Numbered from the stretch's first letter, positions 1 to 8,112 are shown. The stretch: DNA of 64,000 nt from Bacteroidota bacterium (GCA_025059945.1 JANXDC010000010.1:1-64000), one strand, 5' to 3'. The notes: a model not told the origin generated them from the sequence alone. Translations and numbers: made by a program.

Positions 1-177
1 ACGATAATTGCCGTTCACATCGGCCGTGGCGCCCAACGTGAGCGCCTCAATGAAAACGTTCGCCCCCGGCAAAGGCTCGTTGTTCACATCCCGCACCGAA
101 CCCCGAATCACCAAGTTCTGCGCCATGAGCCCTAGGGGCCAAAGAGAGAACAGCAACACCGTAGCAAAACGGGACAT
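1..177 (-). CDS. TonB-dependent receptor / CarboxypepD_reg-like outer-membrane protein (5' end only)
   Basis: The reading frame starts with ATG at 177 and stays open to the window edge, giving 59 N-terminal residues. It begins with a signal peptide (MSRFATVLLFSLWPLGLMAQ). After it comes the start of a carboxypeptidase-regulatory-like beta-sandwich, recognisable from the pattern I.G.V.D..NEPLPGANV and the G.T.D.NGNY repeat. In Bacteroidota and Rhodothermota this arrangement normally opens a SusC/RagA-type or other TonB-dependent receptor, but the barrel lies outside the window, so the substrate is unknown. A GGAGG site sits just upstream and a good promoter lies at 231-259. The exact family beyond the N-domain is inference. 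Confidence 0.75.
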   Translation of the reverse strand, partial: MSRFATVLLFSLWPLGLMAQNLVIRGSVRDVNNEPLPGANVFIEALTLGATADVNGNYR

Positions 178-230
178 AACACGACCTCCTCGTAAAAGGT
201 CCAGGGCCTCCTTGACGACACACATAGGTG

Positions 231-259
231 ATTCTATACGAATGTTTCACAAAAGTCAA
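231..259 (-). promoter_or_regulatory. Sigma-70-type promoter for the receptor gene
   Basis: On the minus strand the -35 element TTGACT (254-259) is followed after exactly 17 nt by the -10 element TAGAAT (231-236). Transcription would start near 224, leaving a leader of about 47 nt before the ATG at 177. This is close to the general bacterial sigma-70 consensus, not to the -33/-7 pattern known from Bacteroides. Confidence 0.65.
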
Positions 260-300
260 GAACACCTCCCCAAGTCATAGAGGGGGGAGTTCAAAGAAAA

Positions 301-321
301 ATTACCCCGAAAGATTACCCC
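301..321. repeat. Short direct repeat upstream of the receptor promoter
   Basis: ATTACCCC occurs at 301-308 and again at 314-321, a centre-to-centre spacing of 13 bp. It lies about 45 bp upstream of the -35 element at 254-259, where an activator could bind. The rest of 178-356 shows no coding pattern. The function is a guess; two 8-mers can also arise by chance. Confidence 0.25.
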
Positions 322-356
322 CAACGTTACAGGAACCGACCCCCGATGTAGACCGT

Positions 357-623
357 TTAGCGCTCGGGCTGCCACTCCTCGCTTGTGGGGGAGTCGCCTG
401 AGGGGTTTTCGGAGCCGCTTTGGGAGTCAAATAGAGAACAGCCTACCCACAGGCCGCCCAACAGCAGGACCAGCCACGTCCAACGCCTGAGGACGCAGGT
501 CCTCTTCGCAGCCGGGGAGGCCGGCTTTACGTTTTCGAGAACCTCCGAGAGGATCTCACGTTCGGGGGGCGTGTTCGCAGCGGGGCGCAAGGCTGATGAT
601 CTTGCCTGGATTGAGCACTTCAT
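357..623 (-). CDS. Possible small membrane protein downstream of glcD
   Basis: This is an 88-codon frame with ATG at 623, overlapping the 3' end of the glycolate-oxidase gene by 68 nt. The part beyond the overlap looks protein-like: a basic stretch (KRTCVLRRW), a hydrophobic segment at residues 49-61 ending in GC, then a polar Ser/Glu-rich tail. The cysteine at 62 resembles a lipobox, but the hydrophobic segment starts too far from the ATG for a normal signal peptide. It is more likely a single-span protein, or the start lies further in at a non-ATG codon. No family was recognised and it may not be expressed. Confidence 0.3.
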   Translation of the reverse strand: MKCSIQARSSALRPAANTPPEREILSEVLENVKPASPAAKRTCVLRRWTWLVLLLGGLWVGCSLFDSQSGSENPSGDSPTSEEWQPER

Positions 624-1971
624 TAGGATCTATGGCTTTGCGTAAGCGGCGCATAAGCTCCAGCGTGCCCGATGGGCTTAGGCGCTCTAGGAAGGGCTTC
701 TTGGCCAACCCCACCCCGTGCTCGCCCGTGATCGTGCCGCTCCGGCGGACGGCGGCTTCGAAGATCTCCTCCAGGGCTCTCTCCACACGGGCCATTTCTT
801 GAGGATCGCGCGCATCGGCCAGGATCGTTGGGTGCAGGTTGCCGTCTCCGGCGTGCCCAAAAGTTCCGATCGTGAGCTCGTAGCGGGCCGCGATCTCTTG
901 AATGGCCCCGACCATGCCGGGCAGCTCACTTCGGGGCACGGTGACATCCTCCAGAATCGCGGTCGGCTTCAGGCGGGCCAGGGCGCTGAAGGCAGCTCTT
1001 CGAGCGGTCTTCAGGGCTTCGGCCTGCTCCTGAGAAGCCGCCCGGCACAGTAGGCTGGCCTCACAAGCCCGGCAGATGCCCTCAACCAGTTCGGCCTCCT
1101 CCTGAACCTGGGCTGGATGTCCGTCAAGTTCAATGAGCAACAGCGCCTCAGCCTCCTGGGGTAAGCCTACGTGCGCATAATCTTCTACGCAGCGAACCGT
1201 GACCCGATCCAGAAATTCCAGCATGGCCGGCACGATACGGCGCTCTAAAATGGCCGCTACGGCCTCTGCGGCGGCCACCTGCCGATCGAAGACGGCCAAC
1301 AGCACCTCAGAGGCCGGGGGCTTGGGGATAAGCCGCAGCAAAATGCGCGTAAACACGGCCAACGTGCCCTCGGAGCCCACAAGCAGATCCGTCAGGTTGT
1401 ACCCGGCCACGTCTTTTACGCATTGCGATCCAGCCCGAAACCATTCGCCTGTGGGCAGCACCCCCTCGATGGCCAGCACGTAGTGCTTGGTCACCCCGTA
1501 TTTGAGCCCACGCAGCCCTCCGGCGTTTTCGGCCACGTTGCCGCCGATGGTGGAGATGCGCATACTGCCGGGATCAGGGGGGTAAAACCAGCCCGCCGCC
1601 TCGACGGTGGCATGCAGATGGGCCGTGATCACCCCAGGCTGCACCCATACGGTCGCGTTGGCCGTATCGAGCGCCTCTATGCGGTTCCACTCCGGAAACA
1701 GCAGCACCACACTGTGCTTGCTCGGCACAGCCCCGCCGCTTAGGCCTGTGCCCGATCCGCGCGGCACAACGCCAAAACCCAACTCGTTAGCAAGCCGCAG
1801 GACGGTTTGCACCTGCTCCACGTCTTGCGGCCGCACCACGGCCAAGGGCATAGCCCGCAGCAGAGGCGTGCCGTCGTAGGCGTAGGCGGCACGCACCTCG
1901 GGTTGATCCAGCACGCGCTCGGCGCCCAGCTGTTCGCGCAGGACGCGCACCGGATCCGAAGCGTTAGCCAT
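556..1971 (-). CDS. glcD: FAD-linked dehydrogenase, glycolate oxidase GlcD type
   Basis: This predicted flavoprotein oxidises a 2-hydroxyacid such as glycolate or D-lactate. The N-terminal FAD_binding_4 domain carries PRGSGTGLSGGA (residues 70-81) and GGNVAENAGG (143-152). The C-terminal oxidase domain has HAGDGNLHP and ends with the typical GEHGVG...DPNEVLNPGKI signature. At 471 residues it is full length for GlcD. I use ATG at 1971 instead of an upstream in-frame TTG at 1989. The ATG overlaps the stop of the preceding gene by 8 nt, which suggests coupled translation. No glcE or glcF partner is visible, so the electron acceptor and exact substrate are open. Glycerate kinase at 52.3 kb could sit in the same C2/C3 pathway, but that is inference. 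Confidence 0.85.
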   Translation of the reverse strand: MANASDPVRVLREQLGAERVLDQPEVRAAYAYDGTPLLRAMPLAVVRPQDVEQVQTVLRLANELGFGVVPRGSGTGLSGGAVPSKHSVVLLFPEWNRIEALDTANATVWVQPGVITAHLHATVEAAGWFYPPDPGSMRISTIGGNVAENAGGLRGLKYGVTKHYVLAIEGVLPTGEWFRAGSQCVKDVAGYNLTDLLVGSEGTLAVFTRILLRLIPKPPASEVLLAVFDRQVAAAEAVAAILERRIVPAMLEFLDRVTVRCVEDYAHVGLPQEAEALLLIELDGHPAQVQEEAELVEGICRACEASLLCRAASQEQAEALKTARRAAFSALARLKPTAILEDVTVPRSELPGMVGAIQEIAARYELTIGTFGHAGDGNLHPTILADARDPQEMARVERALEEIFEAAVRRSGTITGEHGVGLAKKPFLERLSPSGTLELMRRLRKAIDPNEVLNPGKIISLAPRCEHAPRT

Positions 1972-2650
1972 ATAACCAGCTCTGCGCAAGGGTCATCGCC
2001 GATCCGGCCGCGAGCGGAATGCGCAGGTTATCGTCCAAAGGTCTATCCAGGGCCTCTGCCAAGGTGGCCGCTACGGCTCCCACGAGCCCCACCAGAGGGG
2101 GTAGTCCGGGCGTACAGAGGGCCACCAGTAAGGCCGTTGCGCAGAAGGCGGCGGATCCGGCCACGGTCTTGTTCGGATTAAAGGGCAGCCTGCGGCGCCC
2201 CCAACGCCTTCCAACCAGGGCCGCAGCGATGTCGGAAAGAATAAGCATGGCGATGGCGGCCGCCCCGATTGGACGGGAGAACAGCCCCACCGTAAGCACG
2301 GCGCCCACAAGCAGCCAAGTGGCCCCGGTCAGGCGCAGCTTGCGATCGCCAAGATCGCGCTCATGCGGGCGCAACAGCGACCCAAAACAAGCCTCAAACC
2401 AGCGCCGAAACGGCCCCGAACGAGTCCGCATCACCTCTACGAGAAACGAGAGGGCCGCCATGGGGACCAAAACACCAAGCGCCAACGCACGCCCCAGCAC
2501 GTAGTAGCCGATCGCGATCGACAGCGAAAGCAGGTGTATGCCCTTGCGCTTGAGCTCTTCGGCAAACGGCAGCGACTCCGGCCGAGGCTCAGCGATCCAG
2601 GATGTAGAGGTGGCGCAGGTTGCGCCCCTTTTGAGCGTAGTCGAGCCCAT
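1964..2650 (-). CDS. Dolichol/phytol kinase-like polytopic membrane protein
   Basis: The protein resembles the CTP-dependent isoprenol kinase / CDP-diglyceride-synthase-like family (SEC59, VTE5 and bacterial relatives). It opens with the characteristic ELKRKGIHLLSLSIAIGYY, has about six hydrophobic spans, and carries the family's loop with ALVGRRWGRRR...NPNKTVAGS. It would phosphorylate a prenyl alcohol in the membrane. The start is unclear: the nearest ATG, at 2650, lies 62 nt inside hpt, and the first 25 residues encoded there read like an out-of-frame copy of hpt. No other ATG, GTG or TTG lies before the first membrane span, so translation may begin at a rare codon. The 3' end overlaps glcD by 8 nt. 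Confidence 0.7.
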   Translation of the reverse strand: MGSTTLKRGATCATSTSWIAEPRPESLPFAEELKRKGIHLLSLSIAIGYYVLGRALALGVLVPMAALSFLVEVMRTRSGPFRRWFEACFGSLLRPHERDLGDRKLRLTGATWLLVGAVLTVGLFSRPIGAAAIAMLILSDIAAALVGRRWGRRRLPFNPNKTVAGSAAFCATALLVALCTPGLPPLVGLVGAVAATLAEALDRPLDDNLRIPLAAGSAMTLAQSWLYG

Positions 2651-3161
2651 AGCCGATGACGAACAGGTTCGGAATCACAAAGCCCACGTAGTCGAGCTGC
2701 ACCGCATAGCGGGTCGCTTCGGCCTTGTGCAGCAACGTGGCCACGCGCAAGGAGGCGGGCTTGTGCGCTTCGATAAGATCACACAGATAGCGCACCGACA
2801 GGCCCGTATCGACGATGTCCTCGACAATGAGCACATCGCGGGCCCTGATGTCGGCGTCAAGGCCTTTTCGGACGGTAACCTGTCCGCTGGAGACCTTAGC
2901 GTCGCCGTAGCTGGAGAGCTTCAGGAAATCGACCTCGCAGTCGATTTTGAGGGCGCGCATCAGATCGGAGATGAAGATGAAAGAGCCATTCAGCACGCCG
3001 ATCAGAATGGGGACCTTGCCCGCGTAATCGCGGCTGATCTCCAAGCCCAGCTCCCTTACGCGACGCCGGATCTCCTTTTCGGGTAGATACAGCCGGAAGG
3101 GCTCCCCGTTACACCAGATCCGCCTCGGATGCGCTCGCGCCGTCTTCAGATGGTGCGCCAT
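2589..3161 (-). CDS. hpt: Hypoxanthine(-guanine) phosphoribosyltransferase
   Basis: A purine-salvage enzyme joining hypoxanthine or guanine with PRPP. The PRPP-binding loop VLIVEDIVDTGLS is at residues 110-122, the GVLNGSFIF loop at 55-63, and the C-terminal base-binding region contains VGFVIPNLFVIGYGLDYA. At 190 residues it is normal, with perhaps 15 extra N-terminal residues. The ATG at 3161 lies 53 nt inside tilS. The pair tilS-hpt side by side is a common bacterial arrangement, seen in Bacillus and many others. This gene also overlaps the next one downstream. Confidence 0.93.
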   Translation of the reverse strand: MAHHLKTARAHPRRIWCNGEPFRLYLPEKEIRRRVRELGLEISRDYAGKVPILIGVLNGSFIFISDLMRALKIDCEVDFLKLSSYGDAKVSSGQVTVRKGLDADIRARDVLIVEDIVDTGLSVRYLCDLIEAHKPASLRVATLLHKAEATRYAVQLDYVGFVIPNLFVIGYGLDYAQKGRNLRHLYILDR

Positions 3162-4524
3162 GAGGCTCCCAGACCAATTCTATACAGGGGCGATCGCGGT
3201 CGCGCACGCGAAACCGATCGTCGATGCGCCAGCCTACGACCCAGGCGATTTGTCCCGCGGATTCCAGTACCCAGACGCGGCTTCGCGCGGGGCCGGAGAG
3301 CCGAAGGTCCGTAAGAAAATCGCTTAGCTTCTTATTGCCCCGCATGCCAAGGGGCCGGAAGCGGTCCCCCGCCCGCCATCGACGAAGCCGCAAGGGGTAA
3401 GAAAGCGCCTCCCGATCCACGTATGCGCGGCGCGGATCTCGCGGCCATTCCGCCGGGGGCCTGGGCAGGGGCCGGATGCGGAGCCGACCGTCGGGCAGCT
3501 GAACCTCGGCTTGTCCTGGAACTATCTCTACGGCCAGCCCCGCTTCGGGCTCTTCCAGTCCAATCCAGAGCCGGTCTCGGTCGCGCCAGGCCCTCCACCC
3601 TCCTCGAAGCACCACGCTTCGGCCCGTGGGGCGATTCAACAGCTCCAGAAGACGCGCCACACCCTCGGCCTCCGCCGGAGCTCCCAGCGCCTTTAGGGCC
3701 CGGTGCAGAACCGCCCGGCGGGCGGATGCAAGGTAGCGCATGAGGCGGGGAATCTCAAGCGCCCAGCTTTTGCCTCGACGCTCGGCCGTGGCCTCCTCCA
3801 AGAGACGATCCCATGTGGGCTCTAGGTCCGCTAGAAGCTCGTGCACAAGCTCTGCAAAGCGCCCCAAGGTCCGCTCCGGCCGCGGCCCGAAGAACTCCTC
3901 CAGAACGGGCCAGAGCCTTTCTCGGAGGGCGTTGCGCCGAAAGCGCACGTCTCGGTTCGTCGGATCTTCGCGCCATGCGAGTCCGTGCCGCTCGGCATAG
4001 GCCCGGATTTCGGCTCGGTCGAAATCCAGCAAGGGGCGCAGCAGGCGCCCGGAGCGCCGGGCGATGCCGCGCAGCCCCCAAAGACCGGAGCCGCGCAGCA
4101 GATTCAACAGCACGGTCTCGGCCTGATCCCGCAAGTGGTGGGCCGTGAGGATCCAGCGCGCCCCGAGTGCATCGGCCATCTCCTCTAGGGCCGCATACCG
4201 AAGCCGCCGGGCCGCGGCCTCAACGCCTTGAGCCCTGCTGAGCTCTTCCGGTATCTGCAGGCGCCGAACGTAACAGGGCACATCCCAGGCGCGGCACAGG
4301 GCCTCCGTAAAGGCTGCATCCTGGCCGGAATCCGGACGCAGGCCGTGATCTATGTGGGCCACCAGCAGGGGGTTTTCAAAGCCAAAGCGCAGCGCATGCA
4401 GTAACACCACGGAATCCAGCCCCCCGCTTACGGCCACAAGCAGCCGATCAGCCGGAGCCCAAAGCCCATGGCGCTTTACCCGGGCCCGAAGACGCACGAT
4501 TAAGGGATCTGGCCGCGCCCGCAT
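3109..4524 (-). CDS. tilS: tRNA(Ile)-lysidine synthetase
   Basis: It attaches lysine to C34 of the AUA-reading isoleucine tRNA, an essential step in decoding. The N-terminal PP-loop ATPase motif SGGLDS is at residues 33-38, followed by HIDHGLRPDSG and LTAHHLRDQAET, which fit TilS well. The C-terminal TilS_C domain (FRPLGMRGNKKLSDFLTDLR) is present, so at 471 residues this is a full-length bacterial enzyme. The start is ATG at 4524, 60 nt after the Rieske gene. The coding end overlaps hpt by 53 nt, so the two are probably co-translated. Confidence 0.95.
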   Translation of the reverse strand: MRARPDPLIVRLRARVKRHGLWAPADRLLVAVSGGLDSVVLLHALRFGFENPLLVAHIDHGLRPDSGQDAAFTEALCRAWDVPCYVRRLQIPEELSRAQGVEAAARRLRYAALEEMADALGARWILTAHHLRDQAETVLLNLLRGSGLWGLRGIARRSGRLLRPLLDFDRAEIRAYAERHGLAWREDPTNRDVRFRRNALRERLWPVLEEFFGPRPERTLGRFAELVHELLADLEPTWDRLLEEATAERRGKSWALEIPRLMRYLASARRAVLHRALKALGAPAEAEGVARLLELLNRPTGRSVVLRGGWRAWRDRDRLWIGLEEPEAGLAVEIVPGQAEVQLPDGRLRIRPLPRPPAEWPRDPRRAYVDREALSYPLRLRRWRAGDRFRPLGMRGNKKLSDFLTDLRLSGPARSRVWVLESAGQIAWVVGWRIDDRFRVRDRDRPCIELVWEPHGAPSEDGASASEADLV

Positions 4525-4584
4525 GAGCGCACGCCCGCCTTCTGATCGTCCTTATGAATGCCCAAGCGGACGGCGCGTTCCATT

Positions 4585-5061
4585 TCAGGAGAGGCGAATC
4601 GTTACGAGGTCACCGGATCGGCTTACGCCGTATTCCCGCAACGGCTGCGCGGCCGGACCCTGCAGAACCTGCCCGCTTGTATTGAAGCGAGACCCATGAC
4701 AGGGACAGATGAGCTGGCCTCCTTGAAACTGGCTTACGTCGCAGCCCGCATGAGGGCAGACGCTCGTAAAGGCGCGAATTCGACTTCCGTCGAGGTTCAG
4801 GGCGATCGTGCGGGCTTGCCGGATGAACAGAAAACCGCCTGCGACCGCCAGCGGACGCGCATCCGGCTTCGTGAGATCAAGCCGAATCGTGTTGCCCTCA
4901 ATCGTGATGCCGGATTCCGAGTCGGAGGTGCGCTCCTCCACCGTGTCGCATCCGGCTAAGCCGGCCCCCAAACCCGCAAACAGAGCGCCCAAGCAGCCCA
5001 GGGAAGCGGCGCGTAAGAACTCACGCCGCGATGGACAGGAAAACTCCCGATGCGACGACAT
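4585..5061 (-). CDS. Rieske [2Fe-2S] protein with Tat signal and lipobox
   Basis: A small electron-transfer protein of 158 residues. The twin-arginine motif SRREFLRA is at 11-18, a hydrophobic stretch follows, and LAGC at 35-38 is a good lipobox, so it may be a Tat-exported lipoprotein. The Rieske ligands are visible: C102 and H104 in CPHAGC and C119 and H122 in CPCHGSRF, with C107 and C121 placed to form the family's disulfide. There is no cytochrome b next to it, so it is not part of a bc complex here. The start at ATG 5061 is fixed by AGGAGG at 5068-5073; an upstream TTG at 5067 overlaps that site too closely. Its redox partner is unknown. Confidence 0.9.
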   Translation of the reverse strand: MSSHREFSCPSRREFLRAASLGCLGALFAGLGAGLAGCDTVEERTSDSESGITIEGNTIRLDLTKPDARPLAVAGGFLFIRQARTIALNLDGSRIRAFTSVCPHAGCDVSQFQGGQLICPCHGSRFNTSGQVLQGPAAQPLREYGVSRSGDLVTIRLS

Positions 5062-5067
5062 GGCCAA

Positions 5068-5073
5068 CCTCCT
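5068..5073 (-). promoter_or_regulatory. Ribosome binding site that fixes the Rieske start
   Basis: AGGAGG lies 6 nt before ATG 5061, the ideal spacing. The alternative TTG at 5067 directly adjoins it, so the ATG is preferred. Confidence 0.75.
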
Positions 5074-5091
5074 CTCTGCCCTCGCAATATA

Positions 5092-7491
5092 CTACCGCCA
5101 TCGCGAAAGCCGCACTGAACCGGCCGGAAGCCAGAGCCACTCACCGTGCAGGCGCACCCAGAGCCCATCGGGCTCTTGTCGCAGAGCCGATAGCACGTAA
5201 CCCGCCGGAATCCGAACGAAGCCCTCAGCGCCCCAGGCCCACGTGTCGGCGATTATGGTGACCCTCTCTTGATAGCGCACGTGGCCTAGATAACCTAAAT
5301 AGGCCACGGCGACAAGCCCGCACAGAGGGGCTACGGCCGTCCGGAGGAGGTGCCGGCTGCGACGACGCCGAGACCACAATAGCAGGACCGCGCCCAACAG
5401 CAGGGGCGCGACGGCGAACTCAGGCCGGGCCCGCCAGAGCAGACGCTCCCAAGCGTTCTCCCGCAGGGCCAGCCGTCTTAGGACGAGCCCGCGGGCCCGC
5501 AGCATATCAGCCGCACCGGGCTCGAGCCGAAGGGCCTCCTCAAGGGCGTAACGGGCCGCTCCGTATTGACCCAGGCGCGCCTCTAGCAAGCCCAAATTGT
5601 AGAGCAGACCGGGACTGAGCCAATCGGATTCGCGCACGGCTTGGTAGAGCGCGCGCGCCTCCGCATAACGACCCTCCTCGATGCGGCGCAGGCCCTCCAG
5701 GAAAGCCCTTTGGGGATCAAGGCCGCCCTCCGCCCGGGCCCATGCGGTGAGGGCAAGCCCCAACAGAAAAAGGGGAAGCCAGAGTCCGTCTTTTGAGGCC
5801 AAGCCCAACAGGCGTCGTATACGCTGGGCCCAGGCGGCTAGTTCTTGAGGTCGCACCGGATCGGGCCGAAACCGGCGCGCCTCCAGCTCCTCTAGGAGCG
5901 CGCACCAGTCGGCATAAACTGCGCGCGTCCGCTCGGGAAGCGCCTCCAAGAGGGTCCGAAGGCGCGCCGCGCACAGCTGCTCGGGCTGCTGACCCAGTTC
6001 TCGGCCTAGGTGCCGTCGAAGGCCTTGGTACAAGGCCTCAAGGGCTCGCTCCGGGTTCGGGACCCGAAGCGCCGCGGCAAGAAGCGACCAGGCTCGCGCC
6101 CCCCCCATGCGCCTCGGGGCCTGATCTTGCGCGCGGACCGGACGAAGCACCCAGGCCAACACCAAGATCCACAGCCCGGCCAGAACGCCCCAACCTTCAA
6201 GGCGGGCCCACCAGGGCCGCTCCGGACGCACCCAACGTCCCGCTTGGCGGCGCCAATCAGGCCATGCGACCTCTTGCGGCCCCGCATTGGGTTCGGACGC
6301 CTGCGCGCTCGCTCCCTCCACGCGCAGCTCCGGACCCGAGGCCCGAAGCGTAACGTAGCGCTCTTGCACCGGATCAAAGTACGTCCAGCTGTACGGGGCA
6401 AACCGATACCGGCCAGGTCGTTGAAAGACGACGGGAAAGCGAAACTCCACCTCGTATTGCCCTTCGGCCAGCGTGCGCGTATGGCGTTCGGCCCCCAGCC
6501 AGATCACCCCCTCCTGAGGGTCGACGTGCGGCCTGCTTGGGGATATGGCGTGGGGGTTCCCCCTGCCCCATATGCGCACGCGCACCAGAGCGCTTGTGCC
6601 CGCGCGCAACGGCTCCTCTGGCCAGCTTACCGCCCAGGAGAAAAGACCGCTGGATCCAGAAAAGGAAGCTGGCGCCCCCTCCGGCCAGGGCCGCACGCGC
6701 AGGCGCGCCGGCTCGGCCAGAAGCCGCACCACATCCCGGGGTCGCATCCAGCGCCCCAGAAACTCACCGAGCGGGTCCTCCGCCTCCTGCTGCACTTCGC
6801 ATTCCAGCTCCGCCCCTCCTATGGCGTATTCGCCCGGCGCAAGCGGATACCACAAGGCCCGCTCCAAGACGGCGCGGCGGTACAGACGTCCCCCTATGCG
6901 CACGTCCGAAACGGGAATCGAGTCGGGTCGCGCCAGCACCTCCCACCATCCCCCCTGGCCCTGTCCAGCGCGCAATAGGTAGGGCCGCAGGATCTGCAAG
7001 CCGGGGTGGAAGTAGAGCGCCGTCTCCACGTAAACGGGCTCCTGCGGATAGGCGATCGAACGGCTAAGCTCGGTGCGCATCCAGAGCTCAGGCCCCTGGG
7101 TTTCGGAGGGGGGCGGATCCGCGGATGGGGTGCGCACCTCCAGATACAACTCCGGTGTGCGCAGCACATCGGCCCCGAAACGAAACAAAAGCGGAGGGAT
7201 CGCCCAGCGGCCGGGAGTCTCGGCGCGCAAGCGCCAGCGCCACCGCAGCATACGCCCCCCCGAGGGGCCGGCCGGCTCAACCGATACGTCCGGACGCGCA
7301 TCGAGCCATCGCAGCCCCCGTAGAACGGGCATCAGGGGGGGGTCAACCAGGCTTCCCTCGGGGGTCCAGACCCACAGCTCCGCCACCTCACCCGTTGAGA
7401 CGACGGACGGCCTTAGCTCAGCGCGCAGATCCTGCTGAGCTTGCGCAGGAAATAGAAGAAGCGCCCAGGACAACCAGAAGCTGGGCCCCAT
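5092..7491 (-). CDS. BatD-like protein fused to a BatE-like TPR/SH3 module
   Basis: A 799-residue envelope protein. It starts with a signal peptide ending AQAQQ, then a long BatD-type beta-sandwich region to about residue 400. A membrane span follows near 430-450 (WGVLAGLWILVLAWVL), then an alpha-helical cytoplasmic part. A second hydrophobic stretch near 568-585 leads into tetratricopeptide repeats (LLYNLGLLEARLGQYGAARY, about 640-680), another span, and a C-terminal SH3-like domain. BatD and BatE are normally separate genes in the Bacteroidota bat (aerotolerance) cluster with BatA/BatB and a MoxR ATPase, none of which is seen here. The ATG directly abuts the stop of the flavin reductase gene (TAAATG), so translation is probably coupled. 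The function in oxygen tolerance is known only loosely for the family. Confidence 0.75.
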   Translation of the reverse strand: MGPSFWLSWALLLFPAQAQQDLRAELRPSVVSTGEVAELWVWTPEGSLVDPPLMPVLRGLRWLDARPDVSVEPAGPSGGRMLRWRWRLRAETPGRWAIPPLLFRFGADVLRTPELYLEVRTPSADPPPSETQGPELWMRTELSRSIAYPQEPVYVETALYFHPGLQILRPYLLRAGQGQGGWWEVLARPDSIPVSDVRIGGRLYRRAVLERALWYPLAPGEYAIGGAELECEVQQEAEDPLGEFLGRWMRPRDVVRLLAEPARLRVRPWPEGAPASFSGSSGLFSWAVSWPEEPLRAGTSALVRVRIWGRGNPHAISPSRPHVDPQEGVIWLGAERHTRTLAEGQYEVEFRFPVVFQRPGRYRFAPYSWTYFDPVQERYVTLRASGPELRVEGASAQASEPNAGPQEVAWPDWRRQAGRWVRPERPWWARLEGWGVLAGLWILVLAWVLRPVRAQDQAPRRMGGARAWSLLAAALRVPNPERALEALYQGLRRHLGRELGQQPEQLCAARLRTLLEALPERTRAVYADWCALLEELEARRFRPDPVRPQELAAWAQRIRRLLGLASKDGLWLPLFLLGLALTAWARAEGGLDPQRAFLEGLRRIEEGRYAEARALYQAVRESDWLSPGLLYNLGLLEARLGQYGAARYALEEALRLEPGAADMLRARGLVLRRLALRENAWERLLWRARPEFAVAPLLLGAVLLLWSRRRRSRHLLRTAVAPLCGLVAVAYLGYLGHVRYQERVTIIADTWAWGAEGFVRIPAGYVLSALRQEPDGLWVRLHGEWLWLPAGSVRLSRWR

Positions 7492-7980
7492 TTACGCTTC
7501 CAAGAGCTTAAGGCCGTGATAGCGGCCGTCGTAATAAAGCAGCGGCTCCCCGTCGGTGCGCCAGCCTGCTTCGAGGACCTCGCCTACAAAGAGCGTATGA
7601 TCGCCCCCCGGGTAGGCCGCCCAAAGCCGGCAGTCCAAGTAAGCCAAAGCCTCCTCTAGAATCGGACATCCGGTCTGCGCGCTGCGCCAACGCACCCCCT
7701 CGAATCGGTCCTCCAAGGGAATACGGCCGGCAAAGCGCTCCGAAAGCTCCACCTGTTCGGCTCGCAAGAAGCTCACGGCGAAAAGACCGGTTCGGGCCAG
7801 CGGATCATGGCTTGTGGCGTTGCGGTCTATGGAGACGAGCACTAAGGGCGGGTTTAACGAGACCGAACAGAAGGCGCTCACCGTGATCCCGTAGAGCCTG
7901 TCCCCCTCCCGGGTGCTCACGACTGTTACACCGGAAGCGAAGCGGCGAAGCGCGCTCTTGAAGGTGCTGGCGTCAAGCAT
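7492..7980 (-). CDS. Flavin reductase-like domain protein (NADH:FMN oxidoreductase family)
   Basis: A 162-residue flavin-binding split-barrel protein. FKSALRRFASGVTVVST near the N-terminus is the hallmark of the HpaC/RutF-type family, followed by GITVSAFCSVSLNPPLVLVS, which forms the FMN pocket. It would reduce FMN or FAD with NAD(P)H, usually for a partner monooxygenase, but none is nearby. It is the first gene of the long minus-strand run ending with glcD. AGGAGGGCAT immediately precedes the ATG, and a plausible promoter lies at 8004-8032. The sequence does not show which partner uses the reduced flavin. Confidence 0.88.
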   Translation of the reverse strand: MLDASTFKSALRRFASGVTVVSTREGDRLYGITVSAFCSVSLNPPLVLVSIDRNATSHDPLARTGLFAVSFLRAEQVELSERFAGRIPLEDRFEGVRWRSAQTGCPILEEALAYLDCRLWAAYPGGDHTLFVGEVLEAGWRTDGEPLLYYDGRYHGLKLLEA

Positions 7981-8003
7981 ATGCCCTCCTGCAGATGGCG
8001 AAA

Positions 8004-8032
8004 GTTATACCGCATATCCTGCCTCAGGGCAA
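8004..8032 (-). promoter_or_regulatory. Putative promoter for the flavin reductase-to-glcD run
   Basis: On the minus strand TTGCCC (8027-8032) is followed after 17 nt by TATAAC (8004-8009). The -10 matches consensus at five of six positions and the -35 at four. It lies about 24 bp upstream of the start codon, in the divergent gap shared with cdaA. Confidence 0.5.
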
Positions 8033-8083
8033 ATCACAGGCGAGGGCTGAACCCGGACGAATCCAAACGGAAACCCGGGCGTC

Positions 8084-8112
8084 TTGCCCTGTCTCGCAGA
8101 GGGCCGTAATTT
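8084..8112 (+). promoter_or_regulatory. Putative promoter for cdaA-pcm-dedA
   Basis: TTGCCC (8084-8089), 17 nt spacer, TAATTT (8107-8112). The spacing is ideal but the -10 is weak. It is about 25 bp upstream of the cdaA ATG. The whole gap 7981-8136 holds only this divergent control region. Confidence 0.35.

Noticed and set aside
6010-6978. 322-codon frame antisense to the BatD-like gene
   Set aside because: Arg/Pro-rich low-complexity translation typical of antisense to GC-rich genes; no ribosome site or family match.
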